Of a stretch of 64,000 nucleotides of DNA, positions 51,857 to 60,219 are shown one piece after another. This DNA is from Arthrobacter_B sp038069765. GTDB lineage: Bacteria > Actinomycetota > Actinomycetes > Actinomycetales > Micrococcaceae. Each line of letters opens with the position of its first letter. Position 1 is the first letter of the stretch. Made by a program: the position numbers and the translations under genes. Where the stretch lies: NCBI RefSeq assembly GCF_038069765.1, contig NZ_JBBPFS010000002.1, positions 496,001 through 560,000 on the forward strand, read 5' to 3'. Under the pieces are notes generated by a model. It was not told where the DNA came from, searched no databases, and worked only from the letters and a program-made list of their open reading frames with translations.

Positions 51857-53178
51857 CGCTGGTCCTGGCGGCTGATGAACACTTCCTTGAGGAGCAGCAG
51901 CACCGCTGCGGCGGTGGGAATGGCGATCAGCGCGCCGAGCACGCCCAGAAGGCTGCCTCCGGCGATGACAGCAATGACGGCGACTGCGCCGGGCACCGCC
52001 ACGGCACGCTGCATGATGCGGGGGGAGACGAAGTAGGCCTCAAACTGCAGGTAGGCGACGTAGAACAGGGCAAAGACGACGGCGGTCTGCCAGCTTTCGG
52101 TAAGCGCAATCAGGGAGACCACGATGAGCGCAATGGGCGGACCGACCAGCGGGATAAAGGCCAGCAGCGCGACGACGAAGGCCAGCAGCACCGAAAAGGG
52201 CACGCCCGTGATTGACATGACAACAAAGGCGTAAGTGGCGTCGAGCACTGCCACGAGCCCCTGTCCGATCACGTAGTTGCCGACGCTGCTGGTGATTTCT
52301 TCCGACAGTGCCTCCACCCGGCGTCGCCGGCCCCGCGGAGCCAGCCGGTACGCCCACATCTTCATGGAGGGCAGCGATGAGAGGAAGTAGAGCGTCAGGA
52401 CCAGGATGATGAGCGCACCGAAGAGACCGTTGGCAATGACCGTGCCGACCGACAGCACTCCGCCGAAGACCCCGCCCAGGGCGTCCGAATTCGTAAAGAA
52501 CCTGTTCGCTTCTTCTTCAATCCGTTCACGGACATGGAACTGTTCATCGACATTTACGAAGAAATCGGATTCAAGGAACGTGTTGACGTAGCCGGGGGCG
52601 TTATTAATGATCTCCGTTGTCTGGCGGACAATCGTGGGAATCAGTGTCGCGAAAAAGCCGATCACTATGCCCGCCAAACCCAGCACGGTAATCGCGATTC
52701 CGGCCGGCCGCGGCACGCGCCGTGCACCGAGCCAGCGGACCACCGGGTCCAGGCCCAGGGCGATAAACAGTGCCGCGCCAATCCAGACCAGCAGTTCACC
52801 CACATTGGTGAGGATGAAATAACCCAGCAGGGCGAAGCCCACTCCCACGGCAAACATGAAGCCGAAATGGATGGGATGGGCATTCATGCCGGCGGACGGA
52901 AGTTCGGCGGGGCCCGCCGGTGCGCCCTCTGAAGCGGTTTCGGCGGAGGGGACGCTGCGGGCGGCGGTTGCGCCGGCCGGCGCGTCGACGTCGGGCGGAA
53001 ACTCGAACCGTCGCCGGGGGCGGGCTCCGGGCACATGGTGCGGAACTGACTGGCGGAGCCGCTCGGAAGCCGCCGCAAGGAATCCCCGCCGCGCCGCGCC
53101 GTCGGGCGGGGTCGGCTGCCGGGCCGTCCGCGGAGCCTCGCGGGGCTCGCCGGCCGGCTGGTCCTGGTTCTCGCCCAT
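51853..53178 (-). CDS. AI-2E family transporter (PerM/YdiK-like)
   Basis: 441-aa membrane protein with a cytoplasmic Pro/Ala/Arg-rich N-terminal region of about 95 residues and then about eight helices. Typical family landmarks are HFGFMFAVGVGFALLGYFIL, IALGLDPVVRWLG, FFATLIPTIVRQTTEI, GQGLVAVLDATYAFVV and the conserved FIPLVGPPIALIVV. Members export AI-2 or act in Na+(Li+)/H+ antiport; the activity here is undetermined. The ATG at 53178 has AGGAG 12 nt upstream, rather far; an in-frame ATG at 53241 is less likely. Confidence 0.8.
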   Translation of the reverse strand: MGENQDQPAGEPREAPRTARQPTPPDGAARRGFLAAASERLRQSVPHHVPGARPRRRFEFPPDVDAPAGATAARSVPSAETASEGAPAGPAELPSAGMNAHPIHFGFMFAVGVGFALLGYFILTNVGELLVWIGAALFIALGLDPVVRWLGARRVPRPAGIAITVLGLAGIVIGFFATLIPTIVRQTTEIINNAPGYVNTFLESDFFVNVDEQFHVRERIEEEANRFFTNSDALGGVFGGVLSVGTVIANGLFGALIILVLTLYFLSSLPSMKMWAYRLAPRGRRRRVEALSEEITSSVGNYVIGQGLVAVLDATYAFVVMSITGVPFSVLLAFVVALLAFIPLVGPPIALIVVSLIALTESWQTAVVFALFYVAYLQFEAYFVSPRIMQRAVAVPGAVAVIAVIAGGSLLGVLGALIAIPTAAAVLLLLKEVFISRQDQR

Positions 53179-53314
53179 TTTTTTGCTTGTCTCCTGTATG
53201 TAGCGAACGCCCGGGATCGGAAGCGCCAGATTACCAGCCATGCTGCGCCCGGGTGCCGGCCCGGGGTCCGGGCAGGCACCGGAATGTGACCGTTCAGTGG
53301 ATTTCGTTACCATT

Positions 53315-53327
53315 GGGTTATAAACCC
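53315..53327 (+). promoter_or_regulatory. Palindrome overlapping a -10-like element
   Basis: GGGTTATAAACCC: 5-bp inverted arms (GGGTT/AACCC) around ATA, with TATAAA (53319-53324) inside. It lies in the 239-bp gap between the divergent transporter and the 601-aa protein, about 90 bp before the latter. It could be an operator or only an AT-rich -10 region. Confidence 0.35.
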
Positions 53328-53417
53328 GTTGACCGGCCCATAGCCAAGAGGGTCCACGTCCCGTTTTAGCCGCACCTACAGGTGATGCGAAGTACCGAGA
53401 CTGAAGATAGGTAGCTT

Positions 53418-55223
53418 GTGCGAAACAAAATTGCAGTTCCGCTGATCGTGATCGGAGTGCTGCTGATGCTTGTGGGCATCGGGCAGCGCACCTTCTGGGC
53501 TCCGCCGGGCACCGTCACAGCCGAAGCCCCGTCCGCCGATCAGCAGGCACCGCTGACTGTCATCGGCACTGATGTCCTCACTGCCCACCCCGACGGCGTT
53601 GACCTCACCTTCTCGGGAGAGGGCCCCTTCCTGATGGCCGTGGGCCGGGCCGACGACGTCGATGCATGGGTTGGGGACGCCACCGTCCTGCGGGTCGCAG
53701 CCGACGGAGACAGCCTGGCCTCCGAGGTCACTGAAGGAACTCCCACCGTTCCCAATCCGGCCGGATCCGACCTGTGGGTCTCCGAGCAGGAGGTCGACGG
53801 TGAAACGACGTTCACCTGGGACGCCCCGGCTTCCGGCGACTGGCAGATCCTGCTTGCTTCAGACGGTACGGCCCCGGCGCCCGCAGACGTTTCGGTCACC
53901 TACGCCAACGATGCGTCCACCCCGTTTGCCGTGCCGCTGATTGTCGGCGGCGCGCTGCTTGCCGTTCTCGGCCTTGCCCTGGCCTTCGTTGCGGGCCGCG
54001 GCAACACCGGCCGCCGTTCGGGCGGCGGGGAACCGTCCGCCGAGGGCCCCGCCCGCAGCACGGCCGACGCTGCCCATCCGGTAACCGACAGCACCACCTC
54101 GCTGCCCGCGGCTGAACCGGCGCCCGCTGCCGGACGGAAGCCCGGAGCCTCCGGCACCACGGCCTCGGGCACCACGGCCTTCGGGATCCTGCCGGTCCTG
54201 CGCCGTCGGGGGCCTGCCGCCGCGCTCAGCACCGCGCTTGCCGCTGCCCTGGCCTTCAGCGCCGCCCCCGCGCCCGCCCTGGCCGGACTTCCGCTCACCG
54301 CGGGTCCCACGGCCGAGCCGGCTGATGAAGCCACCCCGCCCGTGGTCCTGAAGTCGCAGCTGGAACGGATCCTCGTTGACGTCGCGGCCACCGTCCAGGA
54401 AGCGGATGCCGCCAAGGACCCTGCCCTGCTTACCGAGCGCGCCGCCGGTTCGGCCGCCACCCTGCGCGAGGCCGGGTATGCCACGGCAGCCAAAGTACCC
54501 ACCCACCCGGCACCGGAACCGGTAGCTGCGGAGCCGCTGAAGACAGACCTGATCATGGGCGGAACGGAATTCCCGCGCAGCGTGGTTGCCGTTACCCAGG
54601 GCCCGGAGAACGAGGTTCCGCAGGCACTGCTGCTGGAACAGGCCTCGGCACGCGAGAACTACAAGCTGGTTTCTTCCATCCGGATGCTTCCCGGGACCAC
54701 CTTCCCGCCGCGCCCGTCCACCGGCGCCGGTGTTAATCCCGCCCCGGCGGACTCCGCCGACGGCCTGACCGTCTCTCCGCAGATCGCCGTGCAGGCACTG
54801 GCCGATGCCCTGACCAACCCGGCCGGCGCCAACAAGGACACCTTCTCGGCCAACACCTTCGCCGACGCGGTGACCAAGTTCCAGTCTGACGTTACGGCGA
54901 GCCCGGACAACGAGTTCGCGAACATCACCTTCAACCACACGTCCGTGCCGGACGACACGCGCGCCCTGCGCACCGCCGACGGCGGAGCCATTGTGTTCGG
55001 CTACATGGACAGCAGCTACACGAGCGTTCCCAAGGAAACCGGCGACTCCATCAACCTTGAGGGCACCGTCTACCAGACGCTCACGGGTGAAACCAGCACC
55101 GAAGAAGGCATTGACGTCAAATACGGAGAGGGCGTCATGCTGTACGTTCCCCCGGCCGGAAGCACCGACCAGATCCAGGTCATCGGCGCCGTCCAGGAAC
55201 TGCTCTCAGCAACCCTGAAGTAG
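53418..55223 (+). CDS. Unrecognised 601-aa membrane/secreted protein
   Basis: I do not recognise a named family. The N-terminal transmembrane segment (VPLIVIGVLLMLVGIGQRTF, about residues 7-26) is followed by an extracytoplasmic beta-rich part (about 45-165). A second helix (FAVPLIVGGALLAVLGLALAFV, about 170-191), a Gly/Ser/Pro-rich linker and a signal-peptide-like segment (LSTALAAALAFSAAPAPALA, about 270-290) follow. A large external domain (about 310-601) ends QIQVIGAVQELLSATLK and contains ALADALTNPAG repeats of helical character. The architecture suggests two external domains with an internal cytoplasmic linker. It starts with GTG after AGATAGG. The following thioredoxin/TPR gene is 64 bp downstream. 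Confidence 0.6.
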   Translation: MRNKIAVPLIVIGVLLMLVGIGQRTFWAPPGTVTAEAPSADQQAPLTVIGTDVLTAHPDGVDLTFSGEGPFLMAVGRADDVDAWVGDATVLRVAADGDSLASEVTEGTPTVPNPAGSDLWVSEQEVDGETTFTWDAPASGDWQILLASDGTAPAPADVSVTYANDASTPFAVPLIVGGALLAVLGLALAFVAGRGNTGRRSGGGEPSAEGPARSTADAAHPVTDSTTSLPAAEPAPAAGRKPGASGTTASGTTAFGILPVLRRRGPAAALSTALAAALAFSAAPAPALAGLPLTAGPTAEPADEATPPVVLKSQLERILVDVAATVQEADAAKDPALLTERAAGSAATLREAGYATAAKVPTHPAPEPVAAEPLKTDLIMGGTEFPRSVVAVTQGPENEVPQALLLEQASARENYKLVSSIRMLPGTTFPPRPSTGAGVNPAPADSADGLTVSPQIAVQALADALTNPAGANKDTFSANTFADAVTKFQSDVTASPDNEFANITFNHTSVPDDTRALRTADGGAIVFGYMDSSYTSVPKETGDSINLEGTVYQTLTGETSTEEGIDVKYGEGVMLYVPPAGSTDQIQVIGAVQELLSATLK

Positions 55224-55287
55224 CCCCACCCTCCATCAGGGGAAACCGGGTTGCCGGTGACCCGAGACCGCGTAATAAGGTGAAGCC

Positions 55288-56253
55288 ATGAGCACTCCGA
55301 ACCACCGTCCAGCACCGGCAGCTTCCACGATGAACCTGCGCGGCGCCGTCGACCTCTCCGGCCTGAAAGCCAGGGCCACGGCCCCGCCCGCAGCCGGGGC
55401 ACCGGCTCCGGGGCAGGGCGGGGCCGGCGCCCCGGCCGCCAGCCCGTACATCGTTGAGGTCTCCGAGCAGACCTTCCCCCAGCTAGTCCAGCTGTCCGAG
55501 CAGGTCCCGGTCATCATCGACCTCTACTCAGCGCGCAGTCCCGAATCCGTGCAGGTGAGCAACGTGCTGAAGAGCATTGTCACCGAGCACGACGGAAAGC
55601 TGCTGCTCGGCCGGGTGGACGTGGAAGCTTTCCCGCAGATTGCCCAGGCCTTCCAGGCCGTGGCTGTCCCCACGGTCGCCGCTGTCCTCAAGGGCCAGCC
55701 GGTGCCGCTTTTTGACCGGGCGGTCCCGGAGGAACAGATCCGCGCCCTGGTCGCCGAGCTGCTGCAGGTGGCAGCGGCCAACGGTGTTGCGGGGACCCTG
55801 AACGAGGGCGGTGCCGGGGAGCCGGCGGAGGAAGCTCCGCTGCCGCCGCTGCACCAGGAAGCCTACGACGCGATCGTGGCCGGGGACTACGACGGCGCTG
55901 CCGCCGCCTACCGCAAAGCGCTGGCCGAACAGCCGGCGGATGCGGAGGCCAAGGCGGGGCTGGCCCAGGTGGAACTGATGGCCCGGCTCAAGGGCGCGGA
56001 CGCCGAGAAGCTGCGCACCGAGGCAGCGGCCAACCCGGACGACGTTGACGCACAGCTAGCCGTAGCGGACCTGGATGTCTCAGGCGGGCATGTCGAAGAC
56101 GCGTTCAACCGCGTGGTTCGGCTGATCGCACGGGTCTTCGGCGATGACCGGGAAAAGGCACGGCTGCGTCTGCTGGACCTGTTCGAGGTGGTGGGCACCA
56201 CGGACCCGCGGGTCACCAAGGCCCGCTCCGCCCTCGCCCGGGCACTCTTCTAG
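55288..56253 (+). CDS. Thioredoxin-fold/TPR co-chaperone (CnoX/YbbN-like)
   Basis: 321-aa protein with an N-terminal thioredoxin fold (about residues 50-165) and C-terminal TPR-like helices (about 190-320, YDAIVAGDYDGAAAAYRKAL). The thioredoxin CxxC position reads SARSPESVQ and has no cysteines, so it cannot be a conventional disulfide reductase; the family acts as a redox-linked holdase that hands clients to chaperones. It corresponds by position and build to M. tuberculosis Rv1324. TAAGGT (55276-55281), 6 nt before the ATG, could make a leaderless transcript, though AAGGTG could also be a ribosome-binding site. Confidence 0.8.
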   Translation: MSTPNHRPAPAASTMNLRGAVDLSGLKARATAPPAAGAPAPGQGGAGAPAASPYIVEVSEQTFPQLVQLSEQVPVIIDLYSARSPESVQVSNVLKSIVTEHDGKLLLGRVDVEAFPQIAQAFQAVAVPTVAAVLKGQPVPLFDRAVPEEQIRALVAELLQVAAANGVAGTLNEGGAGEPAEEAPLPPLHQEAYDAIVAGDYDGAAAAYRKALAEQPADAEAKAGLAQVELMARLKGADAEKLRTEAAANPDDVDAQLAVADLDVSGGHVEDAFNRVVRLIARVFGDDREKARLRLLDLFEVVGTTDPRVTKARSALARALF

Positions 56254-56264
56254 GCCCGCCCGGC

Positions 56265-57377
56265 ATGAGCGAGAACGCAGCATCCCTGAATCCCGGCCTG
56301 TTCGACCCGCTGGTGCTCCGCGGACTGGAGCTCTCCCACCGCGGCTGGGTGGCGGCCATGTGCCAGTACTCGGCCGACGGCGTCAACGCTCCCGGGATGC
56401 CCAATGACTGGCACCTGATGCACCTGGGCTCCTTCGCAGCCGGGGGAGCGGCACTGATCATCACCGAAGCGACGGCGGTCAGCCCCGAGGGCCGGATCAG
56501 TCCGGAGGACACCGGCATCTACACCGCCGAACAAGCCGCCGCCTGGCGCCGCATCACGGACTTCGTCCACCGGTACGGGGCCGCCGACGCCCGGATCGGC
56601 GTTCAGCTGGCCCATGCCGGGCGCAAGGCCTCGACCTACTCTCCCTTCGGCCGGGGCAGCGGCAGCGTTGCGGAAGCCGACGGCGGCTGGCGCACTGTCG
56701 GTCCCACTGCGGATGCCTTCGGCCGCTATGCCGCCCCGCAGGCGCTGGATGAAGCCGGCATCCGGCGGGTCATCTCGGATTTCGCCCGGGCAGCGGAAAG
56801 GTCTGTGGAAGCCGGGTTCGACACCATCGAAATCCACGCCGCCCACGGATACCTTCTGCACCAGTTCATGACCCCGCTGGTCAACACCCGCACCGACGGC
56901 TGGGGCGGGTCGGAGGAGGGACGCAACCGGCTGACGCTGGAAGTCGTTGACGCCGTCCGGGCGGTTATCCCGGACTCGATGCCACTGCTCCTGCGCATCT
57001 CCGCAACCGACTGGACCGACGGCGGCCTTGACGAGCGGTCCTCGGCCCGCCTGGCCGGCCAGGCGCGCGACCGCGGCGTCGACCTGGTGGACGTCTCCAC
57101 CGGCGGAGCCGTGCCCGCAGCCAATATCCCCGTGGGCCCGGGGTACCAGACCGGATTCGCCGAGCACATCCGCGCCGCCGCCGGTGTCCCCACAGCAGCC
57201 GTCGGCCTGATCAGCAGTGCGGCGGAGGCTGAGGAAGTCCTCCGTGCCGGGCGGGCGGATGCCGTGCTCATTGCGCGGGCCGCCCTGCGGGATCCGCACT
57301 GGTGGATGCGGGCAGCCGGGGAACTGGATGCCAAGCTTCCCTGGGCACCGCAGTATGAACGGGCCCGGCCCGCCTAG
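56265..57377 (+). CDS. Old-yellow-enzyme family NADH:flavin oxidoreductase (YqjM-like)
   Basis: 370-aa TIM-barrel FMN ene-reductase. Landmarks: AAMCQYSADG near residue 27 (the Cys that modulates flavin potential in the YqjM class), MHLGSFAAGGAALIITEATAV, GVQLAHAGRKAS, the substrate-binding His pair in EIHAAHGYLLHQFM (about 190), NTRTDGWGGSEEGRNRL and the phosphate-binding SSAAEAEEVLRAGRADAVLIAR. It reduces activated C=C bonds using NAD(P)H. It starts 11 bp after the TPR protein gene. Confidence 0.88.
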   Translation: MSENAASLNPGLFDPLVLRGLELSHRGWVAAMCQYSADGVNAPGMPNDWHLMHLGSFAAGGAALIITEATAVSPEGRISPEDTGIYTAEQAAAWRRITDFVHRYGAADARIGVQLAHAGRKASTYSPFGRGSGSVAEADGGWRTVGPTADAFGRYAAPQALDEAGIRRVISDFARAAERSVEAGFDTIEIHAAHGYLLHQFMTPLVNTRTDGWGGSEEGRNRLTLEVVDAVRAVIPDSMPLLLRISATDWTDGGLDERSSARLAGQARDRGVDLVDVSTGGAVPAANIPVGPGYQTGFAEHIRAAAGVPTAAVGLISSAAEAEEVLRAGRADAVLIARAALRDPHWWMRAAGELDAKLPWAPQYERARPA

Positions 57378-57465
57378 TCCCCGGGACGGGTGCACTCCGC
57401 CCGGCCGCACTTTCAGGGCGCCGATTTTGGTCCTTCCGGCTGATCCCGTCCGCCTGCTTGGCGGG

Positions 57466-57471
57466 TAGTTT
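57466..57471 (+). promoter_or_regulatory. -10 element before the ABC exporter mini-ORF
   Basis: TAGTTT followed by 6 nt and the ATG at 57478. The same -10-to-start geometry is seen at several other genes of the window. The -35 is weak. Confidence 0.4.
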
Positions 57472-57477
57472 GGTGGC

Positions 57478-57501
57478 ATGACGAAAGTGGTGCTGACATG
57501 A
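57478..57501 (+). CDS. Seven-codon mini-ORF overlapping the ABC ATPase start
   Basis: ATG ACG AAA GTG GTG CTG ACA TGA encodes MTKVVLT. Its TGA overlaps the ATG of the ATPase gene (ATGA at 57498-57501). The ATG is 6 nt after a TAGTTT -10 element, so the mRNA could start on it. The ATPase ATG itself has only a weak ribosome-binding site. It may serve as a leaderless entry point that hands ribosomes to the main gene; the peptide is probably irrelevant. Confidence 0.4.
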   Translation: MTKVVLT

Positions 57502-58292
57502 GCGAACCCGTGTTCCCTGAAACTCCGGCCGTTCCGGCTGCCCCTGCCCTGGCTGTCCGGGGCCTCGGCAAGCGTTTCGGGGAGAAGATCGCCGTCAACG
57601 GGATCAGCCTTGATGTCCCGGCAGGCTCCTTCTACGGGCTGGTCGGCCCCAACGGAGCAGGCAAGACCACCCTGCTGTCCATGGCGACCGGCCTGCTGCG
57701 GCCCGAGCACGGACAGGTGTGGGTGCACGGCACGGATGTCTGGGCCGAGCCGCTGAAGGCCAAACGGCTGATGGGAGTGCTGCCCGACGGCGTCCGGCTG
57801 TTCGACCGGCTTACCGGCGAGCAGCTGGTCACCTATTCCGGGCTGCTGCGCGGCATGGACCGGGACACCGTGGCAGGGCGTGTGCGGGACCTGCTCGAGG
57901 CCATGGACCTGACCAATGATGCGGGCACCCTCGTGGTGGACTACTCCGCGGGCATGACCAAGAAGATCGCCCTTGCCTCTGCGCTGATCCACGCGCCCCG
58001 GCTGCTGGTCCTCGACGAGCCCTTTGAAGCGGTGGACCCGGTGTCCGCCGCCAACATCCGGGACATCCTCTCCGGGTACGTGGACTCCGGCGGAACGGTG
58101 ATCGTGTCCAGCCACGTCATGGACCTGGTCCAGCGGATGTGCGACCACGTCGCAGTGGTCTCCGGCGGCAACCTCCTTGCCTCCGGAACCGTGGACGAGG
58201 TCCGCGGCGGAGAGACCCTGGAAGAGCGTTTCGTGCAGCTGGTGGGCGGACGCACCCACTCGGAGGGACTGCCATGGTTGCGCACCTCCTAA
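57498..58292 (+). CDS. ABC transporter ATP-binding protein
   Basis: 264-aa ABC ATPase of the CcmA/ABC-2 type. Walker A is GPNGAGKTT (about residues 51-59). The signature is SAGMTKKIALASALI, with Ala in place of the first Gly of the usual SGG. Walker B is LLVLDEPFEAVD and the H-loop is VSSHVMDLV. The N-terminal 20 residues are Pro/Ala-rich. The membrane partner is encoded next, overlapping by 19 bp. Confidence 0.87.
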   Translation: MSEPVFPETPAVPAAPALAVRGLGKRFGEKIAVNGISLDVPAGSFYGLVGPNGAGKTTLLSMATGLLRPEHGQVWVHGTDVWAEPLKAKRLMGVLPDGVRLFDRLTGEQLVTYSGLLRGMDRDTVAGRVRDLLEAMDLTNDAGTLVVDYSAGMTKKIALASALIHAPRLLVLDEPFEAVDPVSAANIRDILSGYVDSGGTVIVSSHVMDLVQRMCDHVAVVSGGNLLASGTVDEVRGGETLEERFVQLVGGRTHSEGLPWLRTS

Positions 58293-59848
58293 GGCTCAAG
58301 CTTCTCCTGCTGCGCAACTCCCTGCGCCGCAGCCCGTGGCAGATCGTGGGGATCGTCTTCGGCGCCCTGTACGGACTGGGGATGCTCGGCCTGCTGTTTG
58401 CGGCCCTGTTCTTCCTGAGCTTCAACGACCCCGAACTGGCCCGCACCGCAACAGTCCTCGCCGGCAGCGCCGCCGTCCTGGGCTGGGCGCTGATTCCCGT
58501 GCTGGCCACCGGCGTGGACCTGACCCTGGACCCGGCGCGGTTCGTGACCTTTGCCGTGCCGCTGCCCCAGCTCCTCGCCGGGCTGGGGCTCGGCGGGCTC
58601 ATCGGCATCCCGGGCGCCGTCACGCTGCTTGCCGCGCTGGGCTCCGCTGCCGTCTGGTGGCGCAGCCCGGCCGCCCTGGCCGCCGGGGTTCTGTCCGCGC
58701 TGATCGCCGTGTTCACCTGCATCATCGCCGCCCGCGTCACCGTCGCGGCAAGCACCTCACTGGCCTCGTCCCGGCGGTTCAAGGACATCTCCGGCCTGGT
58801 GGCCATCATCCCGCTTATGCTCCTGGGGCCGATCATTGCCGGTATCAGCTCAGGCATCAGCAGCGCCCAGGGCTATCTTCCGTCACTGGCACGCACACTG
58901 TCCTGGACACCGCTGGGCGCAGCATGGGCCGTACCCGGCGATATTGCGCTGAACCAGCCGGGGCCGGCTGCCGCCAAGCTGGCGATCGCCGCCGTTTTCC
59001 TTGCCCTGCTGGTGTGGGCCTGGAAGGTGCTGCTGGTGCGCGCGCTCATCACCCCGCCGCACAGCTCCGGCGCCCGGCGCAAGGGCGGAAAGCTCGGGTT
59101 CTTTGCCCTTTTCCCGCCCACTCCCACCGGTGCCGTTGCTGCCCGCGCCCTGACCTACTGGATCCGGGATCCGCGGTACGGCGCCTCGCTGCTCATCATT
59201 CCGCTGATGGTGGTCCTGCTGGTGTTCCTGGGCACGCAGGAAGGCACCGGCCCCAGCCTGGTGCTGTTCGCGGGACCGCTGCTGGGCTTCCTGCTCGGCT
59301 ACGGCATTTCAGCGGACGTTTCATACGACAACACCGCCTTTGCCCTGCACGTCAGCACCGGCGTTTCGGGTACGGCCGACCGCGCCGGCCGGGTCATCGC
59401 CTGCGCCGTATTTGCGCTGCCGGTCACCGTCCTGGCAGCGGTGCTGCCGTGCCTGCTGCTGGGGGAGGCGGACCTGATTCCGGTCCTGCTCGGGGTCTCC
59501 CTGGCTGTCCTGCTGGGCGGGCTCGGGCTCTCGTCCGTAGTTTCGGCCCGGTACACGTACAACGTTCCGCTGCCGGGGGAGAACGCCTTCAAGACTCCTC
59601 CGGGTTCCGCCGGGCGGACCGCGCTGGTGCAAAGCCTGGGCATGCTGAGCCAGATCGTGATCGTGCTTCCGGTACTGGCACTGGCCGTCGTGGCGCTGCT
59701 GAACGACAACCCGCTCTGGGACTGGCTGACCCTGGCCGGCGGCGTGCTGCTGGGTGCCGGGCTGCTGGTGGGCGGGATCAGGATCGGGGGACGCTGGCTG
59801 GACCGCCGCGCCCCGGAAATGCTGGCGGCACTCTCGGTGCACAAATAA
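58274..59848 (+). CDS. ABC-2-type exporter permease
   Basis: 524-aa membrane protein with about 12 hydrophobic segments and a central basic cytoplasmic loop (PPHSSGARRKGGKLG, about residue 264). It starts MVAHLLRLKLLLLRNSLRRS, typical of actinobacterial ABC-2 exporter permeases with an internally duplicated six-helix layout. The substrate is unknown. The ATG at 58274 lies inside the ATPase gene, so the pair is translationally linked. Confidence 0.78.
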   Translation: MVAHLLRLKLLLLRNSLRRSPWQIVGIVFGALYGLGMLGLLFAALFFLSFNDPELARTATVLAGSAAVLGWALIPVLATGVDLTLDPARFVTFAVPLPQLLAGLGLGGLIGIPGAVTLLAALGSAAVWWRSPAALAAGVLSALIAVFTCIIAARVTVAASTSLASSRRFKDISGLVAIIPLMLLGPIIAGISSGISSAQGYLPSLARTLSWTPLGAAWAVPGDIALNQPGPAAAKLAIAAVFLALLVWAWKVLLVRALITPPHSSGARRKGGKLGFFALFPPTPTGAVAARALTYWIRDPRYGASLLIIPLMVVLLVFLGTQEGTGPSLVLFAGPLLGFLLGYGISADVSYDNTAFALHVSTGVSGTADRAGRVIACAVFALPVTVLAAVLPCLLLGEADLIPVLLGVSLAVLLGGLGLSSVVSARYTYNVPLPGENAFKTPPGSAGRTALVQSLGMLSQIVIVLPVLALAVVALLNDNPLWDWLTLAGGVLLGAGLLVGGIRIGGRWLDRRAPEMLAALSVHK

Positions 59849-59890
59849 AACGCTCCGGTCAGTCGGCCGGGGCGGGGCCTCCTGCGGTAC

Positions 59891-59896
59891 TAAGAT
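59891..59896 (+). promoter_or_regulatory. -10 element of a probable leaderless DUF3039 promoter
   Basis: TAAGAT followed by 7 nt and the ATG at 59904. An in-frame ATG at 59895 overlaps the element and would then be untranscribed. Confidence 0.4.
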
Positions 59897-59903
59897 GGGA
59901 ACC

Positions 59904-60206
59904 ATGAGTCTGCCTCCCGATCCTTTCGAAAATGACCCTGCCCGCCGCCTGGACGACGGCGGCGGTTCCACCGCCGTCATCGAGCGCGAAGAGCAGCGCG
60001 AGTACACAGAACCCGGTGACAGTGAGCGGTTTGCCCACTACGTCCGCAAGGAAAAGATCATGGAGTCGGCGCTTTCCGGCGAACCGGTGATCGCCCTGTG
60101 CGGCAAGGTCTGGACTCCGGGCCGGGATCCGAAAAAGTTCCCCGTCTGCCCCACCTGCAAGGAAATCTACGAAGGCCTGAGCGCGCCCAAGGACGGCGGC
60201 AAGTAG
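59904..60206 (+). CDS. DUF3039 protein
   Basis: 100-aa hydrophilic protein of an actinobacterial family of unknown function. The N-terminus is acidic (PPDPFENDPARRLDDGG). The conserved core is DSERFAHYVRKEKIMESALSGEPVIALCGKVW, and a zinc-knuckle-like set is formed by LCGK and VCPTCKEIYEGL (three Cys visible). An alternative ATG three codons upstream exists. It is followed 13 bp later by an MFS gene and then the helicase, an arrangement suggesting a conserved neighbourhood. Confidence 0.75.
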   Translation: MSLPPDPFENDPARRLDDGGGSTAVIEREEQREYTEPGDSERFAHYVRKEKIMESALSGEPVIALCGKVWTPGRDPKKFPVCPTCKEIYEGLSAPKDGGK

Positions 60207-60219
60207 TTCCCGCGCATCC

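Noticed and set aside
58177..59907. 576-codon open frame overlapping the ABC-2 permease
   Set aside because: The permease frame gives regular hydrophobic helices; this one is Arg/Pro/Gly-rich with no recognisable domain.
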